Made by a program: the position numbers and the translations under genes
Shown: positions 6,371-16,023 of the stretch, one piece after another
How positions within the stretch are numbered: the first letter of the stretch is position 1
How the letters are laid out: every line of letters starts with the position of its first letter
Origin: CAVSPO01 sp963730005
GTDB taxonomy: Bacteria; Actinomycetota; Actinomycetes; Propionibacteriales; Propionibacteriaceae
Length of the DNA: 64,000 nucleotides
Reading direction: 5' to 3'
Assembly: GCA_963730005.1 (NCBI GenBank)
Contig: CAVSPO010000014.1
Span: forward strand, 1-64,000
Notes under the pieces: model-generated
Seen by the model: the letters and a program-made list of their open reading frames with translations, nothing else
Databases searched by the model: none
What the model was told of the DNA's origin: nothing

Positions 6371-9349
6371 GTGGGCGGGAGAATCAGTACGGCGGCCGGT
6401 GAGCTGGCCAGGCGGGGCTTCGGCCACGTGGAGCGTGCGCAAGCGCTGGTGGCTTCGTTGCTGGAGGCCCATGCCGATTCTGACGACGAGTGGTTGAACG
6501 AGGTTTCTGCCAGCGCTGACCCCGACCTTGCGCTCACCGCGCTGCAGGCACTCGACGTCCAGCACCCTGAGGCGCTGCGCGCAGTGTGGGCGGACGACGC
6601 CTGGCTGCACAGGTTGGTGGCGGTGCTGGGCGCCAGCCATGCCCTCGGGCACCACCTGATGGCCCATCCCGAGGCCCTCGACGTGCTGGCCCACGAGCCG
6701 ACGCGCCTGGACGCGAGCGTGCTGCGCTCCCGGCTGCTCGACCAGCTGACGGACGGTCAGCTGTCCAGCCTGACGGCAGCGGATCTTGGCCGGATCGCGG
6801 TCAGGGACGCTGCCGCTGCTGACCGGCTGCGACTGGCCAATCGGCGTGAGGTGCTGCGGATCGCCGCTCGTGACCTCACCAGCCCGGACCCGCAGGCGGT
6901 CGTCGACGACATCGCTGCGGAACTGGCCGACCTTGCCGACGCGGTGCTGATCTGTGCTCTCGCGCTGGCCCGCGGCGAGGTGCCCAACCACCAGGACGCG
7001 AAGCTGGCCGTCATCGCGCTGGGCAAGTGCGGTGCCCAGGAACTGAACTACAGCAGCGACGTCGACGTGCTGTATGTCGGCGAGCCGGCCGACGAGACGG
7101 TCAGCAACGAGCAGGCCCTGCGGGTGGCGAACCGGATCGCAGCAGCCACTGCCCGGATCTGCTCCGCGCACACCCGGGCAGGGAGCATCTGGCCGCTGGA
7201 CGCCGCGCTGCGGCCGGAGGGCAACCAGGGCCCGTTGGTGCGGACCCTGGCCAGTCATCGCGCCTACTACGACAAATGGGCCGAGAGCTGGGAGTTCCAG
7301 GCCATGATGAAGGCCAGGCCGATGGCCGGCGATCCTGAGCTGGGGCAGGAGTTCTGCGACCTGGTCGGCCCGCTGGTCTGGCAGGTCAGCGAGCAGGAGT
7401 CCTTCGTCAACGACTGCCAGGCCATGCGGGGCCGGGTCGTGTCGCTGATCCCTGCCGACGCCCGGGAAAGGGAAATCAAGCTGGGGGCAGGCGGCCTGCG
7501 TGACGTGGAGTTCAGCGTCCAGCTGCTGCAGCTCGTCCACGGCCGGGCGGATCAGCGGCTGCGGTTGCGGTCCACGCTGCCGGGTTTGCAGGCGCTGGTC
7601 GACCACGGCTACATCGGCCGCGCCGACGGTGCCGAACTGCAGCAGGCCTACCGATTCGAACGGTGCCTGGAGCACCGGGCCCAGCTGTTCCGCCTGCGAC
7701 GCACCCACCTGATGCCCGACCAGCCGGCTGATCTGCGGCGAACGGCCCGTTCGCTGGGAGTGGCCAGCGGCGACGAGCTGTTCGCGCGCTGGCGCAGCAC
7801 CGCGCGCCGCGTGGAACGGTTGCATCGGCGCGTCTTCTACTCACCGCTGCTGGAAGCCGTCAGTCGGCTGTCCACCGATGAGTTGCGGCTCACCCCCGAG
7901 GCTGCCCAGACCCGGATGCGCGCCCTCGGTTTCAGCGATGCGGTTGCTGCCCTGCGCCACATCGAAGCCCTCACCCAGGGCGTCAGCCGCACGGTCGAGA
8001 TCCAGCGGCAGCTGATGCCGGCGATGCTGGGCTGGATCGCTGACGGGCCGAACCCCGACCTGGGGCTGCTCAATTTCCGGCAGCTGTCGGACGCGCTGGG
8101 CACCACCTCCTGGTACATGCGGGCGCTGCGCGACGAGGGGCTGACCGCCGAGCGACTGGCCCGCCTGTTGTCCAGCAGCCGCTACGTCTTCGACCTGCTG
8201 AAGCGCGATCCCAGCGGGGTCCAACTGCTCGGCGACGACGCCCTGCTGCACCCGCGCAGTCGCGACGACCTGGCAACGTCGATGGTTCAGGCGCTCGACC
8301 GGCACGACGATCCCGTCGAGGCGGTCTGGGCAATTCGGGCCATGCGCCGCCATGAACTCTTCCGGCTGGCCGCCGGCGACCTGGTGGGCACCATCGACCT
8401 GGAAGCCCTCGGCATCGGCCTGACGGACCTCGCCGCCGCCAGCATCGACGCCACGCTGCGACTGGCGGCCCGGGACGTCGACGACCCGCCGTCCATCGGC
8501 GTCATCTCGATGGGCCGCTGGGGCGGCTGCGAGATGGGCTACGGCTCGGACGCCGACGCCATGTTCATCATCGGTGAGGGGCTGGACGAGGAGGCCGTCG
8601 CCCGCGCCACCCGCGTCGTCTCGAAGTCCCGCGAGCTGCTGCGGCGGCCCGGGCCGGAGCCCGCCCTGGAGATCGACGTCGACCTGCGGCCGGACGGGCG
8701 GAGCGGCCCGTTGGTGCGCACGCTGTCGAGCTACCAGTCCTACTACGAGCGCTGGTCGGACACCTGGGAGGCGCAGGCCTTGCTGCGGGCCGGCCACGGG
8801 GCCGGCGACCCGGCGTTGGTGGGCCCGTTCCTGGATGCGATCGCGTCCCGGCGCTGGCCGTCCACGGGCATCACGGACCAACAGGTGGCGCAGATCCGGC
8901 GACTCAAGCTGCGGATGGGCCAGGAGCGTGCCCGAGGCTCCGGCATCAACCTCAAGCTCGGGCCGGGTGGGCTCTCGGACGTCGAATGGTCGGTCCAGCT
9001 TCTCCAACTCAAGCATGCGGGACGGGTGCCGGGCCTGCGCACCACCCGCACCCTGGCTGCGCTGGACGCCGCGCTCGAGGCCGACCTGGTGAGTGGTCGG
9101 GAGGCTGCGTCGCTGCGCACTGCCTGGCGGTTGGCGAGCAGGATCCGCAATGCCGTCATGCTGGTGCGCGGGCGGGGCGGCGACTCCTTCCCCACCGACG
9201 CTCGCGACATCGCCGCGGTGGCGATGCTGCTCGGCTACGGCCGGGGGGAGGCGTCGACCCTGGTGGAGGACTGGTCCCGCGCCGCCCGGCACGCCGCCCG
9301 CGTCGTGGACCGGGTGTTCTGGGGTCACGACGAGGGAGGCCAGCCATGA
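6371..9349 (+). CDS. glnE: bifunctional glutamine synthetase adenylyltransferase/deadenylylase
   Basis: Adds and removes AMP on a tyrosine of GlnA1 in response to nitrogen status. The 992-aa length is normal for the family. Two nucleotidyltransferase domains are visible. The N-terminal (deadenylylase) domain has LNYSSDVDVLYVG near residue 230, with RPEGNQGPLVR and LGAGGLRDVEFSVQLLQL. The C-terminal (adenylylase) domain has EMGYGSDADAMFIIG near residue 725, with RPDGRSGPLVR and GPGGLSDVEWSVQLLQL. The GTG at 6371 is used. Its stop shares an ATGA with the following SDR gene. With GlnA2 before it and GlnA1 24 kb away, it completes the nitrogen-control set. Confidence 0.96.
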   Translation: MGGRISTAAGELARRGFGHVERAQALVASLLEAHADSDDEWLNEVSASADPDLALTALQALDVQHPEALRAVWADDAWLHRLVAVLGASHALGHHLMAHPEALDVLAHEPTRLDASVLRSRLLDQLTDGQLSSLTAADLGRIAVRDAAAADRLRLANRREVLRIAARDLTSPDPQAVVDDIAAELADLADAVLICALALARGEVPNHQDAKLAVIALGKCGAQELNYSSDVDVLYVGEPADETVSNEQALRVANRIAAATARICSAHTRAGSIWPLDAALRPEGNQGPLVRTLASHRAYYDKWAESWEFQAMMKARPMAGDPELGQEFCDLVGPLVWQVSEQESFVNDCQAMRGRVVSLIPADAREREIKLGAGGLRDVEFSVQLLQLVHGRADQRLRLRSTLPGLQALVDHGYIGRADGAELQQAYRFERCLEHRAQLFRLRRTHLMPDQPADLRRTARSLGVASGDELFARWRSTARRVERLHRRVFYSPLLEAVSRLSTDELRLTPEAAQTRMRALGFSDAVAALRHIEALTQGVSRTVEIQRQLMPAMLGWIADGPNPDLGLLNFRQLSDALGTTSWYMRALRDEGLTAERLARLLSSSRYVFDLLKRDPSGVQLLGDDALLHPRSRDDLATSMVQALDRHDDPVEAVWAIRAMRRHELFRLAAGDLVGTIDLEALGIGLTDLAAASIDATLRLAARDVDDPPSIGVISMGRWGGCEMGYGSDADAMFIIGEGLDEEAVARATRVVSKSRELLRRPGPEPALEIDVDLRPDGRSGPLVRTLSSYQSYYERWSDTWEAQALLRAGHGAGDPALVGPFLDAIASRRWPSTGITDQQVAQIRRLKLRMGQERARGSGINLKLGPGGLSDVEWSVQLLQLKHAGRVPGLRTTRTLAALDAALEADLVSGREAASLRTAWRLASRIRNAVMLVRGRGGDSFPTDARDIAAVAMLLGYGRGEASTLVEDWSRAARHAARVVDRVFWGHDEGGQP

Positions 9350-10101
9350 TCGAGTCCGGAGCCGTGCTGCTGCTGGGCGGCACCAGCGACATCGGGCTGG
9401 CCATCGTCGCCGAACTGCTGGCGGCCGAACGTCGGCCGGTGCTGCTCGCGGCCCGGGCCACCAGTCCGCGTCTGGCGCAGGCGCGGGCCCGCCTGCAGGC
9501 GGCCGGGGCGACCAGCGTCGAGGTGCTCGACTTCGACGGCACCGACTTCGCCTCCCATCCGGGCGTGATCGAGCAGGCCTTCGCGGCCCGGAACGCCCCG
9601 GTGGCCGTCGCCGTCGTGGCCTTCGGCCTGCTGGGGGACGCCGAACAGCTCTGGCACGACCAGGCGGCCGCGGTGGCGGTGGCGCAGACCAACTACACGG
9701 GCGCGGTCAGCGTCGGGGTGCTGCTGGGTGAGGCGTTCAGCGCACAGGGCGGCGGCGCCATCATCGCGATCAGCTCGGTGGCCGGCGAGAAGGTGCGTCG
9801 CTCCAACTTCGTGTACGGCAGCTCGAAGGCAGGAATGGACGCGTTCTACCGTCAGCTCGGCGTGGCGCTGGAACCCGCGGGGGTGCACGTGCTGGTGGTT
9901 CGGCCCGGCTTCGTGTCATCGGCGATGACTGCGGGCAGGCCGCGGGTGCCGCTGACCGTGTCACCCGCGACGGTGGCTCGCCGCACTGTCGAGGCGCTGG
10001 CCAGGGGCCGCACGATGATCCGGGTGCCGGCGGTGTTCGGGCTGGTGATGGCGGTCTTCAAGCACCTGCCGGACGGGTTGGCCCGGCGGTTGCGGTTCTG
10101 A
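9346..10101 (+). CDS. SDR-family oxidoreductase, DprE2-like
   Basis: NAD(P)-dependent short-chain dehydrogenase of 251 aa. Visible motifs are the nucleotide-binding glycine loop LLLGGTSDIGLAI, the N-T-[LN]-type motif around QTNYTGAVS, the catalytic Ser in IAISSVAGEK, and the YxxxK pair in VYGSSKAGMD. The C-terminal VRPGFVSSAMTAG and basic tail GLARRLRF resemble decaprenylphosphoryl-2-keto-erythro-pentose reductases (DprE2). No DprE1 partner is present, so the arabinan role is not supported here. It overlaps glnE by 4 nt, indicating co-translation. Confidence 0.82.
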   Translation: MIESGAVLLLGGTSDIGLAIVAELLAAERRPVLLAARATSPRLAQARARLQAAGATSVEVLDFDGTDFASHPGVIEQAFAARNAPVAVAVVAFGLLGDAEQLWHDQAAAVAVAQTNYTGAVSVGVLLGEAFSAQGGGAIIAISSVAGEKVRRSNFVYGSSKAGMDAFYRQLGVALEPAGVHVLVVRPGFVSSAMTAGRPRVPLTVSPATVARRTVEALARGRTMIRVPAVFGLVMAVFKHLPDGLARRLRF

Positions 10102-10114
10102 GCAGCCAGGGGCG

Positions 10115-13100
10115 TCAGAACACCTCGACCTGACGCAGCCGGGCACGGGTCAGGAACGTGAACCGGACGGCGCTGATCGGTTCGTCGGGCAGCACGAAGG
10201 CCACCGTCTGGTTGGCCCACAGCGCGCTGACGGGCGGGCAGGGCGCGGGCAGCCACTGGTTGCGCACCGACACTTCGAGCCACCAGTCGCAGGGCTCGAC
10301 GTCGTCGCGGGTCATGGTGAAGTGACTGGCCCGGAACGGCTCGGGCCAGCTCAGCGTCAGCCGGTCGCCGACGCCGAACTCGACCACCCGCCGACCCTCG
10401 TCGTCGACCAGATCATCCAGGTCGCCGACCAGCTTCGACGCCTGCAACCGCGCCGAGCCGCTGCGGTCAGGCTGCCAGCGGTTGCCGAAACCCTCGGTGG
10501 TGCTGATCGAGGTGGGGCGGGAATGCCGGCCCCAGTCGGTGGGCTGGGGGCCCAGCTGGAATTCGATGGTGACGTCGGCGTGCAGCACCTGGTTGGGGAT
10601 GGTCACCCGATCCCACGGCCGGCCGTTGACCTTGACCGCCTCGATGTAGCGGTTGGCGCCGGCCCCTGGGGCCGTGATGGTCAGGGTGGTGCCGTTGCTG
10701 CGGCGCCAGCGAACCCGCTCGAAAACCGGACTGGTCAGCACCCACTCCCCGGACCCCGGCTGCAGCGGATAAATGCCGACCATGGCGAACAGTTGCCAGG
10801 CGCTGAGCTCGCCGTTGTCCTCGTCGCCGACGTAGCCCTGGCCGATCTCCTCACCCACCAGCAAACGGTCGCAGTACTCCCTGGTCAGCCACTGGGTGTG
10901 CCACGGCTGGCCGGCATGCAGGTACATGAACGGCAGATGGTGGGCCGGCTGGTTGCTGAGCCCGAACTGGCCCAGCCGCAGCGAGCGGGCCTCGACCATT
11001 TCGTGGATGACGCTCCAGTAGCTGCCCTTGTTGGCGCTGGAGGCGGGCTCGACGACGCTCAGCGCCTCGTCCAGCCGCGCGCCCAGGGCCCGGTCGCCGG
11101 CCGGCTGCATTGCGTCGCTGGCCACGGCTCGTCTGGGGGCAACCAGACGCGGGTCGCCGGCCAGGGAGCCGTACAGCCGCGCCAGCCCGGCGCCGTCGTG
11201 CACGGTGCTGAACGCCATGCCCCAGGCGTTGGTTTCGACGTAGTCACCGCCCCATTCGAGCGGGTCGAAACGTCGCGGGTCGGGCTCGCGACGAGACCCG
11301 TCCGGGCGTCGGCCCTGGAAGAACCCGGTGTCCTCGTCGAAGAGGGCCTCGTAGGCGAGGCTGCGGTTGGCGAAGTAGCGGGCGTTGGCCTCGAACTCGG
11401 GCTGGCGGTCGGCGACGCCCAGCCGGCTGGCGCGGGTGGCCAGCCGCGCCGACCACAACGCCAGCGCTGCGTCGGAAATGGTGTTCTCGATCGACCGGCT
11501 GAACGCCTCCGGGGTGCCCGTGTCGACCCAGCCGACGAAGCGCCCACGCTCGATGCCCTGACGGCCGGTCTCGACAGCATCCGACGGTACGCCGGCGTTG
11601 CGCAGCGCGGAGTCGTAGCCGGCCAGTTCGTTGAAGTCGATGCCGTGGGCGGCGGCGTCGGCGAAGATGACGTCGCTGCTGGTGCCGACCATCGAATCAA
11701 CGTGGCCGGGGGCGGACCAGCGGCACATCCAGCCCGAATCCAGGTACTGCTGCACGATGCCGTCCAGCAGCTCGCGGCTCTCGTCGGGGAACAGCAGGTG
11801 GAACCCCGGCCAGGCCGTGCGATAGGTGTCCCAGTAGCCGTTGTTGACGAACAGCTTGCCGGCCACCAGCCGGCACCCCGTCCGGGTGGCGGAGTCGCGT
11901 TGGTCGCGGGGGTGGAAGGGTGACGCGTAGACCGGTTCCGGCGCCTGCGCCGTGCCGCGGTTCTCGTGGTGCGCGTTGGGCCAGAAGCACAGCCGCGCCA
12001 GGTTGCTCCAGGCCGCGGTGCGTTGGGTGGCCGTGCCGCCGTCCAGTTCCAGCCGCCCCAGCAGCGCCGACCAGGTGTCGTGAGCGCGATCGGCGATCTC
12101 GTCGAACCCGGCGGGGCCGACCTCCAGATCCAGGTTGTGGCGGGCCTGTTCGACGCTGATGAAGCTGATGGCCACCTTGACCTCCAGCCGCGAACCCGCA
12201 GCCAGTTCCAGGGCGGCCGCAGCCCGGCGACGCCACGGCAGGCCCAGCCGGCGTACCCGCGCCGGCTGCAGCGTCTCGCCGTACACGTAGCCGGTGGGGC
12301 AGTGGCGGTCGCCGAACGGCGGCGCGATGGACGCCCGGAACGCCACCCGGCCGTCGTCGAGACCCTGCACCGCCAGCGTGCCGCCCGAGGGCAGATCAAG
12401 CAGCACCCCCCGGTGGACGTTGGCCTGGGTGGTGGTGAAGTCGAACCGGAAGAACCCTGCATGACTGGTGGGCGTCATCCCCGCCTGCACCTGCCCGTCG
12501 CGCAGGTGCCGCAACCGCACCTGGTACCGGTCCGGATGGGCCTGCTCGTCGTCGTGGTCGAAACGCAGCGCGCGCCGGCGCGGGTTGGTGGCGGGCCGGC
12601 CCAGGTAGGGCATCAGCTGGAAGGGCAGCCGGTCCTTCAACCACGGGCTCGGCTCATGACAGAAGGCCAGCGCCTGCAGGCCTAACTCAGGTTCGGGGCC
12701 CGCCCAGCGGTACGGCCATTCGCGGCTGCGGGCGTCGGTGACCGGAGTCAGGAAGTTGAAGCCGTGCGGCAGGCAACTGAAGGGCAGCGTGTTGCCGCGG
12801 CTGAAGTCCCGTCCGGAATTGGTTCCGCGAGTGGTGATGGCGCGGCGCACCACGTCGTCCGGTTCTTGGGGACGCTGCTGCACGCCGAGGACTTGACACC
12901 AGCCGTGACCGGTGGCGCCGTCCTCGGCGACGAACCGGACCTGCTCGACCCGTCGGCCGGCCAGCGGCCCCAGATCGAGGCGCAGCAGGTTCCACTGGTC
13001 GGCGATCAGGCAGTTGGTGGAGCCGGGCGCGAAGTCGTGCCCGTGTTGATCCGGCAACCGAAACGGTTGCCCCTCGATCGTGAACTCCAGCCCGACCCGG

Positions 13101-13348
13101 CAGGCATCCCAGCTGGGGTCAGCCTCGGGTGCACCGTGGGTGTCCAGTGCCGGGAACACCGCCCAGACGTACTGGGTGCCGGCTGGCACGGTGAAGCCGG
13201 GCCCGATCTGGGCGTTGCCGCCGGCAAGGTCATAGCGCAGCACCTCGCCGGCGAACAGGCCCGTGTGGGGGACGCCGCTGGGGCAGTGCTCAGGGCCGGC
13301 ATCCGGACTCAGCCGCAAACCCTTGCTGCTGGTCTGGTCGGTCGGCAC
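10115..13348 (-). CDS. GH92-family alpha-mannosidase
   Basis: Calcium-dependent exo-acting glycosidase of family GH92, usually alpha-1,2-mannosidase. The 1077-aa protein has an N-terminal carbohydrate-binding-like beta domain (to about residue 160), then GRDFSRGNTLPFSCLPHGFN, the start of the GH92 core. The hallmark catalytic loop GQGYVGDEDNGELSAWQLFAM lies near residue 840 with the Glu/Asp residues present, preceded by HLPFMYLHAGQPWHTQW. The last 150 residues form another beta-sandwich. No signal peptide is visible (MPTDQTSSKGLRLSPD), so a cytoplasmic enzyme is inferred, unlike many secreted GH92 proteins. Neighbours give no pathway clue. Confidence 0.9.
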   Translation of the reverse strand: MPTDQTSSKGLRLSPDAGPEHCPSGVPHTGLFAGEVLRYDLAGGNAQIGPGFTVPAGTQYVWAVFPALDTHGAPEADPSWDACRVGLEFTIEGQPFRLPDQHGHDFAPGSTNCLIADQWNLLRLDLGPLAGRRVEQVRFVAEDGATGHGWCQVLGVQQRPQEPDDVVRRAITTRGTNSGRDFSRGNTLPFSCLPHGFNFLTPVTDARSREWPYRWAGPEPELGLQALAFCHEPSPWLKDRLPFQLMPYLGRPATNPRRRALRFDHDDEQAHPDRYQVRLRHLRDGQVQAGMTPTSHAGFFRFDFTTTQANVHRGVLLDLPSGGTLAVQGLDDGRVAFRASIAPPFGDRHCPTGYVYGETLQPARVRRLGLPWRRRAAAALELAAGSRLEVKVAISFISVEQARHNLDLEVGPAGFDEIADRAHDTWSALLGRLELDGGTATQRTAAWSNLARLCFWPNAHHENRGTAQAPEPVYASPFHPRDQRDSATRTGCRLVAGKLFVNNGYWDTYRTAWPGFHLLFPDESRELLDGIVQQYLDSGWMCRWSAPGHVDSMVGTSSDVIFADAAAHGIDFNELAGYDSALRNAGVPSDAVETGRQGIERGRFVGWVDTGTPEAFSRSIENTISDAALALWSARLATRASRLGVADRQPEFEANARYFANRSLAYEALFDEDTGFFQGRRPDGSRREPDPRRFDPLEWGGDYVETNAWGMAFSTVHDGAGLARLYGSLAGDPRLVAPRRAVASDAMQPAGDRALGARLDEALSVVEPASSANKGSYWSVIHEMVEARSLRLGQFGLSNQPAHHLPFMYLHAGQPWHTQWLTREYCDRLLVGEEIGQGYVGDEDNGELSAWQLFAMVGIYPLQPGSGEWVLTSPVFERVRWRRSNGTTLTITAPGAGANRYIEAVKVNGRPWDRVTIPNQVLHADVTIEFQLGPQPTDWGRHSRPTSISTTEGFGNRWQPDRSGSARLQASKLVGDLDDLVDDEGRRVVEFGVGDRLTLSWPEPFRASHFTMTRDDVEPCDWWLEVSVRNQWLPAPCPPVSALWANQTVAFVLPDEPISAVRFTFLTRARLRQVEVF

Positions 13349-13375
13349 GCCCCCGAGTCTAGGGGTGCCGGCAGG

Positions 13376-14194
13376 TCAGGCCAGACCGATGCCCGCTACG
13401 ACGAGGAACCCGAGGGTGGCCAGCTCGATCAGGGCACCGAGCATGTCGCCGGTCAGCCCGCCGAACGTGCGCACGAGGTAACGCTGGCACAGCTGCGCCA
13501 GCGTCAACGCGGCCAGCACGGCTGCCGCGAGCACGAGGGCACCGGCCCCTGCCGCCAGGCCCCACCCCAGCCCTGCCGCCACCACCAGCACGGCGGTGAG
13601 CTGGGCTGCGGCGGCCGCGGGGGTGGTGACGCCGGCGAACAGCGCACCGAAACCACCCGGACGGGCGTTCGGCACCCAACGCCCACAAGCCCACACACAC
13701 GTCAGCCTGCCCACCATGGGGGCCAGCAGCAGCAGCGCCGCGGTCGTCCGGAAGTCGCCCGGACTGGCGGTGGCAGCGACGTCGACGAGCAGCACCAGCC
13801 CCACCGCGGCAACCCCCATCGGGCCGATGTCGCTGCCCTTCATGATGTCAAGCGCCGCCTGGGTGTCGCGGCGACTGCCCAAGCCGTCGCTGGTGTCGGC
13901 CAGGCCGTCCAGGTGCAGGAAGCCGGTCATCGCCTCGAGCAGGCCGACGCCCAGGGCGGCGCACAGCAGCGGCGACGCGCCCAACCAACCCACCAGACCC
14001 GCGACGCCGCCGGCCAGCGCGCCCAGCAACAGGCCGAGCCAGGGCAGCCAGCGGATGGCCCGAACGGCGTCCTGCCTGGTCAGGGCGGAAACCGGCCGGA
14101 AGGGCAGCACGGTGAACAGGCCGCCCGCCAACCGCAGCCCGCCGGCGTGTTCGGATTGCTCCGGCTCGGCCCACTGGCCCCCGCTGCTCGCCAT
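13376..14194 (-). CDS. cobS: adenosylcobinamide-GDP ribazoletransferase
   Basis: Membrane enzyme that joins adenosylcobinamide-GDP to alpha-ribazole, the last assembly step of adenosylcobalamin. The 272-aa product shows the family motifs LPFRPVSALTRQDA, FLHLDGLADTSDGLGSRRD (the DGLAD..D metal motif) and KGSDIGPMGVAAV. At least five hydrophobic segments follow. It lies downstream of cobU (7-bp gap) as the third gene of a cobT-cobU-cobS unit on the minus strand. The N-terminus has a 25-residue hydrophilic lead; an internal start is possible. Confidence 0.94.
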   Translation of the reverse strand: MASSGGQWAEPEQSEHAGGLRLAGGLFTVLPFRPVSALTRQDAVRAIRWLPWLGLLLGALAGGVAGLVGWLGASPLLCAALGVGLLEAMTGFLHLDGLADTSDGLGSRRDTQAALDIMKGSDIGPMGVAAVGLVLLVDVAATASPGDFRTTAALLLLAPMVGRLTCVWACGRWVPNARPGGFGALFAGVTTPAAAAAQLTAVLVVAAGLGWGLAAGAGALVLAAAVLAALTLAQLCQRYLVRTFGGLTGDMLGALIELATLGFLVVAGIGLA

Positions 14195-14201
14195 CAGGAC
14201 C

Positions 14202-14735
14202 TCACTTCAGTCGCTGCGGCAGGCCCGCCGTGCAGAACCACACCTGGTCGACGACCGCAGCGACGCGGGCGTTGAGCCGTCCCAGCTCGTCGCGGAACAA
14301 CCGGGCACCGGCGTCGGCGGGCACCAGCCCCTGGCCCACCTCGTTGGAGACGGCGATCACCGGGCGGGTCGCCTGGGCGAAAGCGGCCACCAGCTCGCTC
14401 GTGCGGGCCTCCACCGTCGCCGCGGCGCCGGGCTGCCCGGTCCAGCTGCCGGCAGCGTCCAGTTGACGGGTCAGCCACAACGTGAGGCAGTCGATCAGCA
14501 ACGGACGGTTGGTGGCCGCCACCAGGGCCTGCGCCACGTCCAGGGTCTCCAGGGTCCGCCACGAAGCCGGGCGGCGCGCTCGGTGCAGCTGCAACCGCTG
14601 CTGCCATTCGGGGTCGTCGGGGTCGTCGAAACTGGTGGCCAGATAGTCGACGTCCGGGCGGTGCTCCAGCAGACGCTCGGCGTAGCTGCTCTTGCCGCTG
14701 CGGGCACCACCCAGCACCAGCACCCGCGCAATCAT
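14202..14735 (-). CDS. cobU: adenosylcobinamide kinase/guanylyltransferase
   Basis: Phosphorylates adenosylcobinamide and transfers GMP to make AdoCbi-GDP, the CobS substrate. The 177-aa protein begins MIARVLVLGGARSGKSSYAE, containing the P-loop GGARSGKS. It continues with the DYLATSFDDPDDPEW segment, HRARRPASWRTLE (the His that carries GMP in CobU), LIDCLTLWLTRQL and VSNEVGQGLVPADAGARLFRD. The start at 14735 is set by the P-loop position and by an ATGA overlap with the cobT stop. Confidence 0.94.
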   Translation of the reverse strand: MIARVLVLGGARSGKSSYAERLLEHRPDVDYLATSFDDPDDPEWQQRLQLHRARRPASWRTLETLDVAQALVAATNRPLLIDCLTLWLTRQLDAAGSWTGQPGAAATVEARTSELVAAFAQATRPVIAVSNEVGQGLVPADAGARLFRDELGRLNARVAAVVDQVWFCTAGLPQRLK

Positions 14736-15806
14736 CGGTGCTCGGCGGTGACGTTGGCGTCGGCGAAGGTCGCCATCAGGCGCAGCACGTTGGCGCTGGC
14801 CTGGACGAGCGGGAAGGCGACTGCGGCGCCGCTGCCCTCGCCCAGCCGCAGCCCGAGGTCGACGAGCGGTTGCAGGCCAAGGTGGCGCAGGGCCGTGTCG
14901 ATGCCGGGCTCGGAGCCGGCGTGGGCGGCGATCAGGTAGCCGGCCGAGTCGGGGCTCAACGCTTGCGCCAGCAGGGCGGCCGATGCCGAGATCACCCCGT
15001 CGAGCAGCACGGGCACCCGGTGCGCGGCACCGCCCAGGATGTAGCCGGTGATGGCGGCGTGTTCCAGACCGCCGATCGCCGAAATCACCCCGATCGGGTC
15101 CGCGCGGTCGGGCTGGTGGCGGTCGAGGCCGGCGCGGATCACCTGGATCTTGTGCGAAAGCTGGTCGTCGGTGGCGCCGGCGCCGCGCCCGGTGGTGTCG
15201 GCCGGGTCGGTGCCGGTCAGCGCCGCAATCAGGGCAGCAGCAACCGCGGTGTTGCCGATACCGACCTCGCCCGGGATCAGCACGTCGGCCCCCGCCGCGA
15301 CCGCCTCGTCCGCCAGCTGGATGCCGACCTCGACTGGCGCTGATGGCATCCTGCCGGCTCATCGCGGGCCCGCAGGTGAAGTCGTCGGTTCCGGCGCGCA
15401 CCCGTCGGCGGTCGAGTTCGGGGCATCCGTCGATGTCGGTTGCCATGCCGACGTCGACGACGTGGACGGTGATCCCTGATTGCGCCGACAGCGCGTTGAT
15501 GCCCGCCCCACCCCGGCAGATGTTGATCGCCATCTGGGCGGTGAGCTCCTGGCCCCAGGCCGAGACGCCGGCAGCGGTGACACCATGGTCGCCGCAGAAA
15601 ACGGTGGCCCAGCCACGTTCGGGGAACGGGGGTGGGCAGGTGCCGTGGATGGCCGCCAGCTGAGCCCCGGTCGTTTCCAGCAGACCGAGCGAGCCCGCGG
15701 GTTTGGTGAGCTGCGCCTGACGAGCCTGCGCGGCGGCCAGGGCTTGCGGGTCGGTCGGAACGATGGCCGCCAGGGTGCGACCGAGCAGGTCTGAAGGAGT
15801 ATTCAT
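14732..15806 (-). pseudogene. cobT: nicotinate-nucleotide-dimethylbenzimidazole phosphoribosyltransferase, one frameshift
   Basis: Makes alpha-ribazole-5'-phosphate from dimethylbenzimidazole and nicotinate mononucleotide. The first half (MNTPSDLLGR..., QLTKPAGSLGLLE, VFCGDHGVTAAGVS, NICRGGAGINALSAQ) is in one frame. The second half (VEVGIQLADEAVAAGADVLIPGEVGIGNTAVAAAL, AHAGSEPGIDTALRHLGLQPLVDLGLRLGEGSGA with the catalytic Glu) is in another. The change is at about 15340-15350; dropping one base gives 357 aa, the normal length. Both halves are well conserved, so an assembly error is likely. Its stop overlaps the cobU start (ATGA). Two palindromic sites lie 28-60 bp upstream of its start. Confidence 0.87.
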
Positions 15807-15833
15807 CGGCCATCACGCTAGCGGACGAAGCTG

Positions 15834-15865
15834 TTCTACGGCGTAGAGGTTTCTACGTTGTAGAA
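15834..15865. promoter_or_regulatory. tandem palindromic operator candidates before cobT
   Basis: Two copies of a TTCTAC-N3-GTAGAA palindrome stand side by side. The left one is TTCTACGGCGTAGAG (15834-15848, one mismatch), the right one TTCTACGTTGTAGAA (15851-15865, arms perfect), with centres 17 bp apart. They lie 28 bp upstream of the cobT start and about 160 bp from the divergent phosphatase. The form fits a dimeric repressor binding twice. No cobalamin riboswitch is seen here, so this may be the control point of the cob genes. Regulator unknown. Confidence 0.55.
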
Positions 15866-16023
15866 CCTACGGGGCGATGGAGCTTGCTGGAATCGGGGGC
15901 GCCCCCCGGTGCTCCCTGACTGATGAGTCCGGGGACTTGCGGGGTCGACGACCGCTGATCGTGGGCGGACATTCCGTGGCCCAGGACGAGTCTGTCGGGG
16001 CGGACGACACTAGGCTCGCCGGT

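Noticed and set aside
15807..16023. Cobalamin riboswitch before cobT
   Set aside because: No B12-box-like GCCACTG or matching stem arrangement in the spacer; only the palindromes are supported.
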